Assembly: GCA_028278555.1 (NCBI GenBank)
Contig: JANQEA010000035.1
Location: 216,089-280,088 of the forward strand
DNA from: Candidatus Bipolaricaulota bacterium
GTDB taxonomy: Bacteria; Bipolaricaulota; Bipolaricaulia; UBA7950; UBA9294
Direction: 5' to 3'
DNA length: 64,000 bases
Below, piece after piece: positions 25,527-34,243 of the stretch. The notes under the pieces are model-generated. The model was not told the DNA's origin, made no database searches, and worked only from the letters and a program-made list of their open reading frames with translations. Made by a program: the position numbers and the translations under genes. Positions within the stretch are counted from its first letter, which is position 1. Every line of letters begins with the position of its first letter.

Positions 25527-25554
25527 GTGCTGGCCGATCCCTATCGGTCAGCAC
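25527..25554 (-). other. Stem-loop enclosing the uvrC stop codon
   Basis: A 12-bp stem (GTGCTGGCCGAT against ATCGGTCAGCAC, one G-U) with a 4-nt loop that holds part of the TAG stop of uvrC. No U tract follows, so it is not a standard intrinsic terminator. Confidence 0.6.
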
Positions 25555-27391
25555 GAAGGTGACGTCGAATCCGTTCGGCGAGTCCCTTCGGGACCCCCCC
25601 ACGCTCGGCGATCTCGTCGGCCGAGGCGTGGGCAATCCGCGCGACCGATCCGAACGCCTTGATCAGCGCCGTCGCGCGCTTCGGACCGATCCCGGGGATC
25701 TCATCGAGGACCGAAGCGAGGCTCCGCTTCGCTCGAAGGCGGCGATGGTAGGTGACAGCGAACCGGTGCGCCTCATCGCGGATCTGCCGGAGGAGGAGGA
25801 GCGCCGGGCTCTCCGGATCGAGGACGAGCGGCTCGGATTGCCCCGGGCGGAAGACCTCCTCGTGGCGCTTCGCCAGGCCGATCGTTTCGATTCCCTCGAT
25901 GTTCGCCTCCTTCAGGACGTCGACGGCGACGTTCAGCTGGCCCTTCCCTCCGTCGATCAGCAATAGGTCGGGGAGTTCGGAGAACTTCCCCTTGTGAATC
26001 GACGGATCGGAAAGCTCGGCCACCCCACGGCGGAACCGCCGTCCGAGAACCTCGGCCATCATCGCGTAGTCGTCCGGTTTGCCGGAGCGCTGGACCTTGA
26101 ACCGACGGTACGCGTCGCGACGAGGCCTTCCGTTCTCGAAGACGACCATCGACCCGGTCGCCTCTCCGCCCTGCGTGTTCGAGATGTCGAACGCCTCGAT
26201 CCGCTGCGGGAAGACCGAGAGCGACAGCCTTTCGGCCAGCTCGACGAGGGCGGCGGTTGCCTCCTGCCGTACGGCTTCGTCCCGCTGCTCTCCTTTCATC
26301 GCAAATCGGGCATTGTCGTTCGCCAACTCGACGAGGTGGCGCTTCTCCCCCCGCTGCGGTACGCGGACATGAACGCGCCGACCGCGGAGCCCGGTCAGCC
26401 AAGCTTCCAGCCGCTCGGGATGTTCGATCTCGATTGGGAGGAGGATCTCCCGTGGAACGGACGCCGCGTTGGCGTAGTACTGCGTCAGGAACGCGGCGAG
26501 GACCTCGGTCTCGGCCGAACCGTCCGGAACGCGAAGGTGGTACGACTCACGCCCAGCGAGGCGCCCCCCCCGGATGAGGAAGACCTGCGCGCTCGCCCGC
26601 CCTTCGCCGATCGCCAGACCGAACGCATTCCGATCGATCGCGTCGGAGAGGACGACCGATTGGCGTTCGAGGCTCCGCTGGAGGGATTCGGTCTGGTCCC
26701 GCAGGTAGGCGGCCCGTTCGAACCGTTGCGACTCGGCCGCCTCGCGCATCTCCTTCCGGAGACCGGTGATCAAGCCGGAGATCCGCCCCTCGAAAAGCAT
26801 CGCTGCACGATCGACCATCGCCCCGTACTCCTCGACGCCGACCAACTCGGCGCAGGGCCCGAGACACCGTCCGATGTGGTAGTTCAGGCACGGACGTCGG
26901 GGCGTCTTCAACGGCAAATCGAGGGTGCACGTCCGAATCGGAAAGAGCTTTTGCGCGAGCTTGAGGGTCGCACGCATCGACTTGGCGCTCGTGTAGGGAC
27001 CGAAGTAGCGTGCACCGTCGTCGAACCGACGCCGGACGACCATCACGCGAGGGAACGTCTCGGCTGTGATCTTCAGGTACGGATACCGCTTGTCGTCGCG
27101 AAGTCGAGCGTTGAATCGCGGTTGATGGCGTTTGACGAGGGTGTCCTCGAGGAGAAACGCCTCGGATTCCGTTTCGGTCCGGATCACTTCGAAGTCGGCG
27201 ATCTCGGCGACGAGAGGTTGCGTCCTCCGCTCCGCTTCGGCCCCCGCCTGGAAGTAGGATCGGACACGCGAACGGAGCGAAGCCGCCTTCCCAACGTAGA
27301 TGACGCTCCCGCGGGCATCCTTCATCAGGTAGACGCCGGGTGACGTCGGAAGGGACTTCAACTTCGCTTCGATTGAGCCGTCGCGTGCCAT
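25541..27391 (-). CDS. uvrC: Excinuclease ABC subunit C
   Basis: Nucleotide excision repair nuclease, 616 residues. The N-terminal GIY-YIG domain shows SPGVYLMKDARGSVIYVGKA (17-36); the cysteine cluster CLNYHIGRCLGPC is near 170; the UVR helix pair follows near 205-240; the RNase H-like second nuclease has IEAFDISNTQGG and LLLIDGGKGQLN; tandem helix-hairpin-helices end with IPGIGPKRATALIKAFGSV. ATG 27391 has no SD, and a promoter lies close upstream. The stop codon lies in a stem-loop. Confidence 0.97.
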   Translation of the reverse strand: MARDGSIEAKLKSLPTSPGVYLMKDARGSVIYVGKAASLRSRVRSYFQAGAEAERRTQPLVAEIADFEVIRTETESEAFLLEDTLVKRHQPRFNARLRDDKRYPYLKITAETFPRVMVVRRRFDDGARYFGPYTSAKSMRATLKLAQKLFPIRTCTLDLPLKTPRRPCLNYHIGRCLGPCAELVGVEEYGAMVDRAAMLFEGRISGLITGLRKEMREAAESQRFERAAYLRDQTESLQRSLERQSVVLSDAIDRNAFGLAIGEGRASAQVFLIRGGRLAGRESYHLRVPDGSAETEVLAAFLTQYYANAASVPREILLPIEIEHPERLEAWLTGLRGRRVHVRVPQRGEKRHLVELANDNARFAMKGEQRDEAVRQEATAALVELAERLSLSVFPQRIEAFDISNTQGGEATGSMVVFENGRPRRDAYRRFKVQRSGKPDDYAMMAEVLGRRFRRGVAELSDPSIHKGKFSELPDLLLIDGGKGQLNVAVDVLKEANIEGIETIGLAKRHEEVFRPGQSEPLVLDPESPALLLLRQIRDEAHRFAVTYHRRLRAKRSLASVLDEIPGIGPKRATALIKAFGSVARIAHASADEIAERGGVPKGLAERIRRHLRADR

Positions 27392-27403
27392 GAGTACTGC
27401 GTC

Positions 27404-27432
27404 ATGGTAGCGGGGCCGGAAAACCGACTCAA
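27404..27432 (-). promoter_or_regulatory. Promoter of uvrC, short-leader type
   Basis: TTGAGT (27427-27432), 17 bp, TACCAT (27404-27409) on the minus strand. The ATG comes 12 nt after the -10, leaving a leader of about 5-6 nt with no SD. Confidence 0.5.
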
Positions 27433-27461
27433 ACAGCAGGCTTCAAACCGCACACGTACGG

Positions 27462-27489
27462 TTGATCGGCGTTCGCGTAGCGCTACAAT
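27462..27489 (+). promoter_or_regulatory. Promoter of the Ala-Glu-Val-Asp-Phe tRNA cluster
   Basis: TTGATC (27462-27467), 16 bp, TACAAT (27484-27489), predicted start near 27496, about 13 nt before tRNA-Ala. A second TACAAT at 27500-27505 is too close to the tRNA to serve it. Confidence 0.55.
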
Positions 27490-27508
27490 CGTCTTCCGGT
27501 ACAATCTT

Positions 27509-27582
27509 GGGGGTGTAGCTCTAACTGGGAGAGCGCCCGCCTTGCACGCGGGAGGATGGCGGTTCGAATCCGCTCACCTCCA
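27509..27582 (+). tRNA. tRNA-Ala(UGC)
   Basis: A 74-nt cloverleaf; acceptor GGGGGTG pairs with CACCTCC (one G-U), anticodon loop CTTGCAC (anticodon TGC) on a perfect CCCGC/GCGGG stem. CCA not encoded. It is the intact relative of the decayed copy at 12136. Confidence 0.97.
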
Positions 27583-27588
27583 TTACGA

Positions 27589-27618
27589 TTGGAACGAAGT
27601 CGTGTTCCGGTCTATAAT
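27589..27618 (+). promoter_or_regulatory. Promoter before tRNA-Glu
   Basis: TTGGAA (27589-27594), 18 bp, TATAAT (27613-27618), 13 nt before the tRNA-Glu 5' end. It may boost the distal part of the cluster. Confidence 0.45.
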
Positions 27619-27631
27619 CCGGCGATTTCGA

Positions 27632-27704
27632 GTCCCCATCATCTAGCGGCCTAGGATACCGGGTTTTCATCCCGGCGGCAGGGGTTCAAATCCCCTTGGG
27701 GACG
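27632..27704 (+). tRNA. tRNA-Glu(UUC)
   Basis: 73 nt; acceptor GTCCCCA/TGGGGAC, anticodon loop TTTTCAT with anticodon TTC, T loop TTCAAAT. Discriminator G, CCA not encoded. Confidence 0.97.
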
Positions 27705-27746
27705 CAGGAATGGGTCCCTTGCGGAGTGCAAGGGGCTCGCTATAAT

Positions 27747-27819
27747 GGGCGAGTAGCTCAGCTGGGAGAGCATCCGGCTTACATCCGGAAGGTCACAGGT
27801 TCGAGTCCTGTCTCGCCCA
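27747..27819 (+). tRNA. tRNA-Val(UAC)
   Basis: 73 nt; acceptor GGGCGAG/CTCGCCC, anticodon loop CTTACAT with anticodon TAC. A perfect TATAAT (27741-27746) directly abuts the 5' end, too close to act as this gene's -10 box. Confidence 0.97.
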
Positions 27820-27836
27820 GTGAGTTTTCGCATCTC

Positions 27837-27912
27837 GGGGGCGTGGTCTAGTCAGGTCTAGGACGCTGGATTGTCACTCCAGAGATCGCCGGTTCAAATC
27901 CGGTCGTCCCCG
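27837..27912 (+). tRNA. tRNA-Asp(GUC)
   Basis: 76 nt; acceptor GGGGGCG/CGTCCCC (one G-U), anticodon loop TTGTCAC with anticodon GTC. CCA encoded at 27913-27915. Confidence 0.96.
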
Positions 27913-27919
27913 CCAGCGT

Positions 27920-27992
27920 GCCGAGGTAGCTCAGTTGGTAGAGCACGGCCCTGAAAAGGCCGGTGTCCCCAGTTCGAATCTGGGCCTCGGCA
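27920..27992 (+). tRNA. tRNA-Phe(GAA)
   Basis: 73 nt; acceptor GCCGAGG/CCTCGGC, anticodon loop CTGAAAA with anticodon GAA. CCA encoded at 27993-27995. Last gene of the cluster; no terminator hairpin is visible after it. Confidence 0.97.
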
Positions 27993-28140
27993 CCATCTTT
28001 TCGCCAGATCACCTCATCGTCTCGGTCCTTCGGGACATCTGACCGACCAGGATTCGCTCTCCCTGAGGGTTTCCCAGCAGTGCCTATCAAGCAAACCCTG
28101 ATGGGATCAAGGATAGATGCCCATCCCAAATCCACGATCC

Positions 28141-28335
28141 TGTGGAAAAGCCTGTGTAGAAGTCGCGAGAAAGCTGACGATATCGGGACTTCCTTGTGGA
28201 TAAGTCTTGCGCTGCTACAGCGCCATCTTCAGGGGATTCCCTTCCGCGGGGTTTTCGTGCCATCTCCGCACGTATTCCGCAAGGTTTTCCACAGCCGCGC
28301 GCGGTTCCTGAATCCGCATTTTCGCGTTTTCCACA
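28141..28335. other. DnaA-box cluster upstream of dnaA (left half of probable oriC)
   Basis: Within the 590-bp gene-free stretch between tRNA-Phe and dnaA are four good DnaA boxes: TGTGGAAAA (28141-28149), an exact TTATCCACA on the minus strand (28195-28203), and TTTTCCACA on the plus strand twice (28285-28293 and 28327-28335). A weaker TGTGTAGAA lies at 28153-28161. They would serve origin firing and dnaA autoregulation. I see no gene in 27996-28581. Confidence 0.75.
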
Positions 28336-28510
28336 ACCTTCAAGGTCCGACGGCGATTCGACCTTGTCGCGGGCTTGTTCGGTCGGAGGGTCCTCGCGGC
28401 GGGCGACGCTCGGGCGCTTGCCGAAGGTGCCCGCTGTCCGCTTCGATCGGTCGCCCCATCTGATGCGGCTTTCGAGTCCAGCTCGATCCCGGCCCATCCC
28501 GATGCGTTCC

Positions 28511-28538
28511 TTGACCGTCCCGAATCCGTTGCGATACT
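28511..28538 (+). promoter_or_regulatory. Promoter of dnaA
   Basis: TTGACC (28511-28516), 16 bp, GATACT (28533-28538). Predicted start near 28545; leader of about 37 nt with GAGGAGAGG as SD. DnaA boxes lie 180-370 bp upstream. Confidence 0.55.
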
Positions 28539-28581
28539 CTGAGCCGCGCTTCGTTCGGAGTGCCTGCGAGGAGAGGTTCGA

Positions 28582-29928
28582 ATGACCGCAACCGCCACGA
28601 CCCTGTGGGATTCCGTGCTGTCGACGTTGAAGACGGAAATCTCCTACTCGAGTTTCGAAACCTGGTTCCAGGAGACGCGGCCTGTCGCCCTGGACGATCG
28701 GTCGTTGACGATTGCGGTCCCCGATCCGTTCACGAAGGGAGGGATCGAGCGGCGCTATCGGGAGATGATCGAAGAGATCGCCTCGAGGTCCTGCGAGCAA
28801 CCCGTCGCCCTTGTCATCGAGATCCTCAAGGACGAAGCAGGAGCCACGCTTCCGTCGTCTCGTAGTCATGCGACTCCCGATGCCAACCGAAGCGGAGCAC
28901 TCCCTCTCAACCCGGACTACTCGTTCGCTTCGTTCGTCCGCGGGAAGAACTGCGACCTCGCCTACTTCGCGTCGGAAGCCGTCGCCGGCAAGCTCGGAAC
29001 TGCGTACAACCCCTTGTTCATCTACGGGAACGTCGGCTTGGGGAAGACCCATCTTCTTCAGGCGATTGGCAATCACGTCCTTGCCATTGCGCCGGAGAGA
29101 TCTGTCGTCTACACCTCCTCCGAGCGGTTCGCGATCGAGCTGATCAACGCGATCCGGAACAACACGACCGCCGCCTTTCGGAACAAGTATCGGCAGATTG
29201 ATCTGCTGTTGATCGACGACGTGCACTTTCTCGAGGGGAAGGAAGCGACGCAGGAGGAACTCTTTCACACGTTCAACGAGCTGCACGGAAACGAAAAGCA
29301 GATCGTCCTCTCCAGCGACCGCGCCCCGGAGGATCTCTCCGGGCTTCAGGAGCGGCTCGTTTCGCGCTTCCGCTGGGGACTCGTCGCCGACATCCAGGCC
29401 CCGGATCTGGAGACGCGGATCGCGATCCTCCGAGAGAAGGCAGCACTCCGCGGACTCGACATCGATGTCGGGATTCTGGAGCTGATCGCAAGCCGGATCT
29501 CCTCGAACGTCCGTGCTCTTGAGGGCGCGCTTCTGAAGGTCCTCGCGTTCGCCGAACTCGGGGGAGAACCGCTGACCCCGAAGACACTCGAGGGGATGCT
29601 CCCGAAGGAAGGTCAGCGACCTCGGCTGACGATCCAGCACATCAAGGAAGAGGTCGCGTCTCGCTACAACCTCAAGCGGCAAGAGATCGAGAGCTCCAGT
29701 CGGAAGAAGGAGATCACCCAAGCACGGCACATTGCCATCTACCTGGCTCGCGAGATGACGGATAACTCCTTCCCCGCGATCGGCCGGGAGTTCGGCGACC
29801 GTGACCACTCGACCATCATGCACTCCTACGTCAAGGTGAAGTCGATGCTCGAGGAGACGCCCCTCCTCTACGCCGAGATCGGCGAGATCCAGGAGAATCT
29901 GAGCGCCCGCTATTCGACCGTTCAGTGA
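28582..29928 (+). CDS. dnaA: Chromosomal replication initiator protein DnaA
   Basis: 448 residues with all four domains. Domain I (1-80) has SYSSFETWFQETRPV; domain II is a short variable linker (about 85-110); domain III has NPDYSFASFVRGKNCDLAY, Walker A YGNVGLGKTHLLQAIGNH near 150, Walker B LLLIDDVHFLEGKE near 210 and the sensor region ERLVSRFRWG; domain IV ends with the DNA-binding signature FGDRDHSTIMHSYVKV. Neighbours are tRNAs and uvrC on the left and hslVU on the right rather than dnaN, gyrB or rpmH. DnaA boxes flank it on both sides. Confidence 0.98.
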   Translation: MTATATTLWDSVLSTLKTEISYSSFETWFQETRPVALDDRSLTIAVPDPFTKGGIERRYREMIEEIASRSCEQPVALVIEILKDEAGATLPSSRSHATPDANRSGALPLNPDYSFASFVRGKNCDLAYFASEAVAGKLGTAYNPLFIYGNVGLGKTHLLQAIGNHVLAIAPERSVVYTSSERFAIELINAIRNNTTAAFRNKYRQIDLLLIDDVHFLEGKEATQEELFHTFNELHGNEKQIVLSSDRAPEDLSGLQERLVSRFRWGLVADIQAPDLETRIAILREKAALRGLDIDVGILELIASRISSNVRALEGALLKVLAFAELGGEPLTPKTLEGMLPKEGQRPRLTIQHIKEEVASRYNLKRQEIESSSRKKEITQARHIAIYLAREMTDNSFPAIGREFGDRDHSTIMHSYVKVKSMLEETPLLYAEIGEIQENLSARYSTVQ

Positions 29929-30018
29929 TTCCTTCGGTCCTGCCGAAATCCCTGTCGAGAAACACCGGAAAAGCTCCCTCCAGTTGCGGAATCCGACTGT
30001 GGGTTGTCAGCCCTTGGT

Positions 30019-30158
30019 TTCTCCACAGAAGCCGTCCACATCGCCGAGAGGTTCTTCCACAGGATCCTCCACCCAGAACCCAGCCTTCGAATCCTATCCG
30101 ACTGAGGCTTTTCGCGCTTTCCACACTGCGCCAGGACACCTACTACTACAACTACAAG
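30019..30158. other. DnaA boxes and DnaA-trio-like tract downstream of dnaA (right half of probable oriC)
   Basis: The 363-bp gap between dnaA and hslV carries box-like sites TTCTCCACA (30019-30027), TCTTCCACA (30053-30061) and CTTTCCACA (30117-30125), all in the same orientation. After the last one come 14 mixed bases (TGCGCCAGGACAC and neighbours) and then CTACTACTACAACTACAAG (30140-30158). That order, box then spacer then CTA repeats, is the basal unwinding layout described for Bacillus subtilis. No other gene is visible in the gap. Confidence 0.65.
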
Positions 30159-30253
30159 AAGGCTTATCTAAGAGTCACACAGATGTTGAAGCTGAGATCG
30201 CCCTACGGCAAAGCTTGCGCCAAGCAAACCGACTGCCCAAGCTCCGGATTCGA

Positions 30254-30282
30254 TTGATGCATCCGGAAGGGGGGACTAGAAT
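30254..30282 (+). promoter_or_regulatory. Promoter of hslVU, short-leader type
   Basis: TTGATG (30254-30259), 17 bp, TAGAAT (30277-30282). ATG 30292 follows after 9 nt with no SD, so the leader would be 0-3 nt. Confidence 0.6.
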
Positions 30283-30291
30283 AGGTCCCTT

Positions 30292-30837
30292 ATGGCCAAA
30301 GTACGAAGCACCACGATTCTTGCCATCTACTCCAAGGAAACACGACACGCCGTCTTAGCGAGCGACGGCCAGGCGACGATGGACACAACCGTCATCAAGA
30401 AGAACACGAAGAAGCTCTATCGACTCCACGACGACAGCGTCCTGGTCGGCTTCGCCGGCGCGACGGCCGATTGTCTCGCGCTCCTCGATAAGTTCGAGGG
30501 GAAGCTGAAGAAGTACGACGGGAAGCTTCGGCGCTCTGCAGTCGAGCTAACCAAAGAGTGGCGGACCGACCGCGTGCTCCGCCATCTCGAAGCGGTCCTC
30601 GTAACGGTCAGCGAAGAGGGATTGCTGATGATCTCCGGATCCGGGGACGTCCTCGAACCGGATGACAACGTCATCGGGATCGGGTCGGGCGGCCCGTATG
30701 CCCTCGCAGCGGCGAAGGGCCTGATGGAGTCCGACGATCTTCCCGCCGATCGGATCGCTCGCCGCGCACTGGAGATCGCTTCCGAGATCGACATCTACAC
30801 CAACGACGCGATCACACTCGAAGAGATACGGTGGTGA
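30292..30837 (+). CDS. hslV: ATP-dependent protease proteolytic subunit HslV
   Basis: Threonine peptidase of the HslUV (ClpQY) chamber, 181 residues. A short propeptide MAKVRS precedes the catalytic Thr7 in TTILAI; the fold continues with LASDGQATMD, KKLYRL and VGFAGATAD, then ISGSGDVLEPDDNVIGIGSG, which matches the family. HslV proteins with a short propeptide are known from Bacillus and Thermotoga types. The gene appears leaderless and precedes hslU by 8 bp. Confidence 0.96.
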   Translation: MAKVRSTTILAIYSKETRHAVLASDGQATMDTTVIKKNTKKLYRLHDDSVLVGFAGATADCLALLDKFEGKLKKYDGKLRRSAVELTKEWRTDRVLRHLEAVLVTVSEEGLLMISGSGDVLEPDDNVIGIGSGGPYALAAAKGLMESDDLPADRIARRALEIASEIDIYTNDAITLEEIRW

Positions 30838-30845
30838 GGTAGACC

Positions 30846-32210
30846 ATGTCCCCTTTGATCGAGGTATCCACGGCACGTTTGAGCGGCTTGACTCCGAAGC
30901 AGATCGTCGAAGAGCTCGACAAGTACATCGTTGGCCAGCAGGCGGCGAAGCGCTCGGTGGCGATCGCACTGCGGAATCGGATGCGCCGTCAGTACGTCGG
31001 CGACGAGATCCGGGCTGAGATCAAGCCGAAGAACATCCTGATGATCGGCCCGACCGGTGTTGGGAAGACCGAGATCTCCCGCCGCCTCGCCCGTCTGACG
31101 ACCTGCCCGTTCGTCAAGGTTGAGGCGACGAAGTTCACCGAGGTCGGCTACGTCGGACGCGACGTCGAATCGATGATCCGCGATCTTGTCGACATCGCGA
31201 TCGACATGATCCGCGAAGAGGAGATCTACCGCGTCGAGGAGGAGGCCGAACGGCTCGTCGCGGAGGAGATCCTCGATGCCCTCCTCCCGAGTGCCGATTC
31301 GGACGAAGAACGCGAGGAGTCCGTCCGGAGCACACGCGAGAAGCTCCGGGCGAAGCTCGAGGCCGGGGATCTTGAGGAACGCTACATCGAGATCATGGTT
31401 GACGAGCCGGTCACTCCGCAGCTCGAGGTCTTCTCGCAGGACGGGATCGACCAAGTCGGTATCGACATGGGGAACGTCCTTTCCGGCCTCCTTCCAACGT
31501 CGCGGAAGAAGCGGCGGATGCGGATTCGCGAGGCGCGCGGCTTCCTGTTCGAGCAGGTCCTCGACACGCTGATCAACATGGAGGAGGTCCGCCAGGCCGG
31601 CCTCCAGCTCGCGGAGGAGATGGGGATCATCTTCCTCGACGAGCTCGACAAGATCGCCGCTGGCGGCCGCGAGGAGACCGGGGGACCGGGCGTCTCTCGC
31701 CAGGGCGTGCAGCGGGATCTCCTTCCGCTCCTCGAGGGGACGGCGGTCCGGACGCGCTACGGTGCGGTCAGCACGGAGAACGTCCTCTTCATCGCGGCCG
31801 GCGCGTTCAATATGTCGAAGCCATCCGACCTGATCCCCGAGCTTCAGGGGCGCCTCCCGATCCGCGTCGAGCTCGACAGCCTGACCGCGGCCGACTTCCG
31901 GCGGATCCTTTGCGAGCCGAAGGACGCACTGGTCACGCAGTACCGTTCGCTGATGGCGACCGAAGGCGTGACGCTCCAGTTCGAGGAAGAGGCGATCGCA
32001 GCGATCGCCGACATCGCCTACGAGCTGAATCAGACGACCGAGAACATCGGCGCCCGCCGCCTGACGACGGTGATGGAGAAGTTGATGGAGGAGATCTCGT
32101 TCGACGCCGATTCACGTCGTGGCGAGACGATCGTCATCGACAAGGCGTACGTCGAGGAGCGCCTCAGCGACATCGTTGAGGACCGCGACCTGTCACGCTA
32201 CATCCTGTAG
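30846..32210 (+). CDS. hslU: ATP-dependent protease ATPase subunit HslU
   Basis: AAA+ unfoldase partner of HslV, 454 residues. LTPKQIVEELDKYIVGQQAA opens the protein; Walker A is GPTGVGKTEISRRLA near 64-78; KVEATKFTEVGYVGRDVES carries the pore-loop motif; the I domain spans about 110-230; Walker B is IIFLDELDKIAAGG; sensor 2 is NIGARRLTTVME. The C-terminus DLSRYIL is the conserved tail that docks into HslV. Operon with hslV. Confidence 0.97.
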   Translation: MSPLIEVSTARLSGLTPKQIVEELDKYIVGQQAAKRSVAIALRNRMRRQYVGDEIRAEIKPKNILMIGPTGVGKTEISRRLARLTTCPFVKVEATKFTEVGYVGRDVESMIRDLVDIAIDMIREEEIYRVEEEAERLVAEEILDALLPSADSDEEREESVRSTREKLRAKLEAGDLEERYIEIMVDEPVTPQLEVFSQDGIDQVGIDMGNVLSGLLPTSRKKRRMRIREARGFLFEQVLDTLINMEEVRQAGLQLAEEMGIIFLDELDKIAAGGREETGGPGVSRQGVQRDLLPLLEGTAVRTRYGAVSTENVLFIAAGAFNMSKPSDLIPELQGRLPIRVELDSLTAADFRRILCEPKDALVTQYRSLMATEGVTLQFEEEAIAAIADIAYELNQTTENIGARRLTTVMEKLMEEISFDADSRRGETIVIDKAYVEERLSDIVEDRDLSRYIL

Positions 32211-32292
32211 CGAGAAGCGACGAACCCGGAATCGTTGGGCTCAACCGCGCTTCCGGAGTAAGATACTCCACTTCAACCCCCAAGGAGGGACG

Positions 32293-34227
32293 ATGATCCA
32301 GATCTCTTTGCCTGACGGGTCAACCTTGGAACAGCCCCGAGGTGTATCGATCCTCGAGGTTGCGTTGTCGATCGGACCCCGCCTCGCCGAGGCGACGGTC
32401 TGTGCGGTCGTCGACGGGACGCTTCGCGACATCCGCGAGACGCTGACCGAAGACTGCACGCTGACGCTCGTCACGACGGGCGAGCCGCAGGCGCTGGAGA
32501 CGCTGCGGCACACGACGACGCACATCATGGCCCAGGCGGTGAAGAGACTCTTCTCCGATGCGAAGCTCGGGATCGGACCGGCCATCGAGGACGGGTTCTA
32601 CTATGACTTCGACGTCGCCGAGCCGTTCTCGGAGGACGACCTCGAGCGGATCGCCGAGGAGATGGGCCGGATCATCGATGCCGACCTGCCGATCGTGCGA
32701 AAGGAGCTCCCCAAGGCGGAGGCTCGCGAGCTCCTCGAATCGCAGGGAGAGGTCTACAAGCTCGAGCTGGTGGATGAGTTGGAGGACGAGACGATCAGCT
32801 TCTTCGAGCAGGGCGAGTTCATCGACCTCTGTCGCGGTCCGCACCTCCGCTCGACCGGACGAGTGAAGCCGGCGGCGATGAAGCTCCTGTCGGTCGCCGG
32901 CGCCTATTGGCGTGGCGACGAGACACGGGCGATGCTCCAACGGATCTACGGGACCGTCTGGGAGAAGACGAAGGATCTCGAGGACTATCTCTGGCGGCGC
33001 GAGGAGGCGGCGCGGCGCGATCACCGAAAGATCGGCAAGGACCTCGATCTGTTCAGCATTCAGGAGACCGGCGGCGCCGGTCTCGTCTGCTTCCACCCGA
33101 AGGGCGCGCGGCTGAAGCGCCAGATCGAGGAACTCTGGTACGCCGAGCACGAGCGCGGCGGGTATGAGATCGTCTCGACACCGCACATCGGCAAGGCCGA
33201 CCTCTGGTCGATCAGCGGGCATCTCGATTTCTACCGAGAGGGGATGTACTCGCCGATGGACATCGATGGGGTCGACTACTACATCAAACCGATGAACTGC
33301 CCGTATCAGATCCTGATCTACAAGACGCGGGTCCACTCCTATCGGGAGCTGCCGCTCCGCTGGGCGGAGTTGGGAACCGTCTACCGGTACGAGCGATCGG
33401 GAACGTTGCACGGGTTGCTTCGCGTTCGCGGCTTCACGATCGACGACGCGCACATCATCTGCCGACCGGACCAGGTCCAGGACGAGATCCGCGGGGTGTA
33501 TGCGTTCAGCCTCGGCCTGCTCGAGGCGTTCGGGTTCCGCGAGTTCGACATCTATCTGTCGACCCGGCCGCACGAGGGGAAGGCGGTCGGCGAGCCGGAG
33601 CGGTGGGCGCAGGCTGAGCTGGCCCTCCGCGAGGCGCTCGAGGCGAGAGGCCTCCCATACAAGATCGACGAAGGAGGCGGTGCGTTCTACGGCCCGAAGA
33701 TCGACATCAAGGTCAGGGATCTGCTCGGTCGCTCGTGGCAGTGCACGACGATCCAATTCGACTTCAACCTCCCGGACCGTTTCGACATGACCTACGTCGG
33801 CGAAGACGGCGCGGAGCATCGCCCGTATGTCGTTCACCGCGCGCTCCTCGGCAGCATGGAACGATTCATCGGATGCCTGATCGAGCACTACGCGGGCGCC
33901 TTCCCCGTCTGGCTGGCGCCGGTTCAGGCGGCGATCATCCCGATCGCCGATCGGCATACCGACTACGCTGCCTCGGTCGAAGAGCGCCTCCGAGAGGCGG
34001 GGATCCGGGCGTTTGTCGACAGAACGTCGGAGCGGATGAACGCCAAGATCCGAAACGCGCAGCTGCAGAAGATCCCGTACATGCTCGTCGTGGGAGATCG
34101 AGAGGCGGAGGCCGATGCGGTCGCCGTGCGACTCCGGACGGAGGAGGATCTCGGCGCGAAACCAGTCGATGAGGTCGTCACGATGATCCGCAATCTGATC
34201 GACGCGAGGTCGCTCGAGCTGGTCTGA
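32293..34227 (+). CDS. thrS: Threonyl-tRNA synthetase
   Basis: 644 residues from ATG 32293 (SD AAGGAGG). TGS domain (1-62), the editing/SAD domain with the zinc-type HTTTHIMAQAVKRLF and CRGPHL, then the class II core with KPMNCPYQILIY, YRYERSGTLHGLLRVRGFT, motif 3 PYVVHRALLGSMERFIG, and the anticodon domain with AFVDRTSERMNAKIRNAQ. The catalytic zinc ligands Cys and His are in place. A weak promoter (TTGGGC, 18 bp, TAAGAT at 32235-32264) precedes it; there is no room for a T-box leader. Confidence 0.97.
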   Translation: MIQISLPDGSTLEQPRGVSILEVALSIGPRLAEATVCAVVDGTLRDIRETLTEDCTLTLVTTGEPQALETLRHTTTHIMAQAVKRLFSDAKLGIGPAIEDGFYYDFDVAEPFSEDDLERIAEEMGRIIDADLPIVRKELPKAEARELLESQGEVYKLELVDELEDETISFFEQGEFIDLCRGPHLRSTGRVKPAAMKLLSVAGAYWRGDETRAMLQRIYGTVWEKTKDLEDYLWRREEAARRDHRKIGKDLDLFSIQETGGAGLVCFHPKGARLKRQIEELWYAEHERGGYEIVSTPHIGKADLWSISGHLDFYREGMYSPMDIDGVDYYIKPMNCPYQILIYKTRVHSYRELPLRWAELGTVYRYERSGTLHGLLRVRGFTIDDAHIICRPDQVQDEIRGVYAFSLGLLEAFGFREFDIYLSTRPHEGKAVGEPERWAQAELALREALEARGLPYKIDEGGGAFYGPKIDIKVRDLLGRSWQCTTIQFDFNLPDRFDMTYVGEDGAEHRPYVVHRALLGSMERFIGCLIEHYAGAFPVWLAPVQAAIIPIADRHTDYAASVEERLREAGIRAFVDRTSERMNAKIRNAQLQKIPYMLVVGDREAEADAVAVRLRTEEDLGAKPVDEVVTMIRNLIDARSLELV

Positions 34228-34243
34228 TCGGAAGGAGGGTGCG

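Noticed and set aside
32211-32292. Possible T-box leader before thrS
   Set aside because: Only 82 bp separate hslU and thrS; there is no T-box sequence and no antiterminator-like structure.
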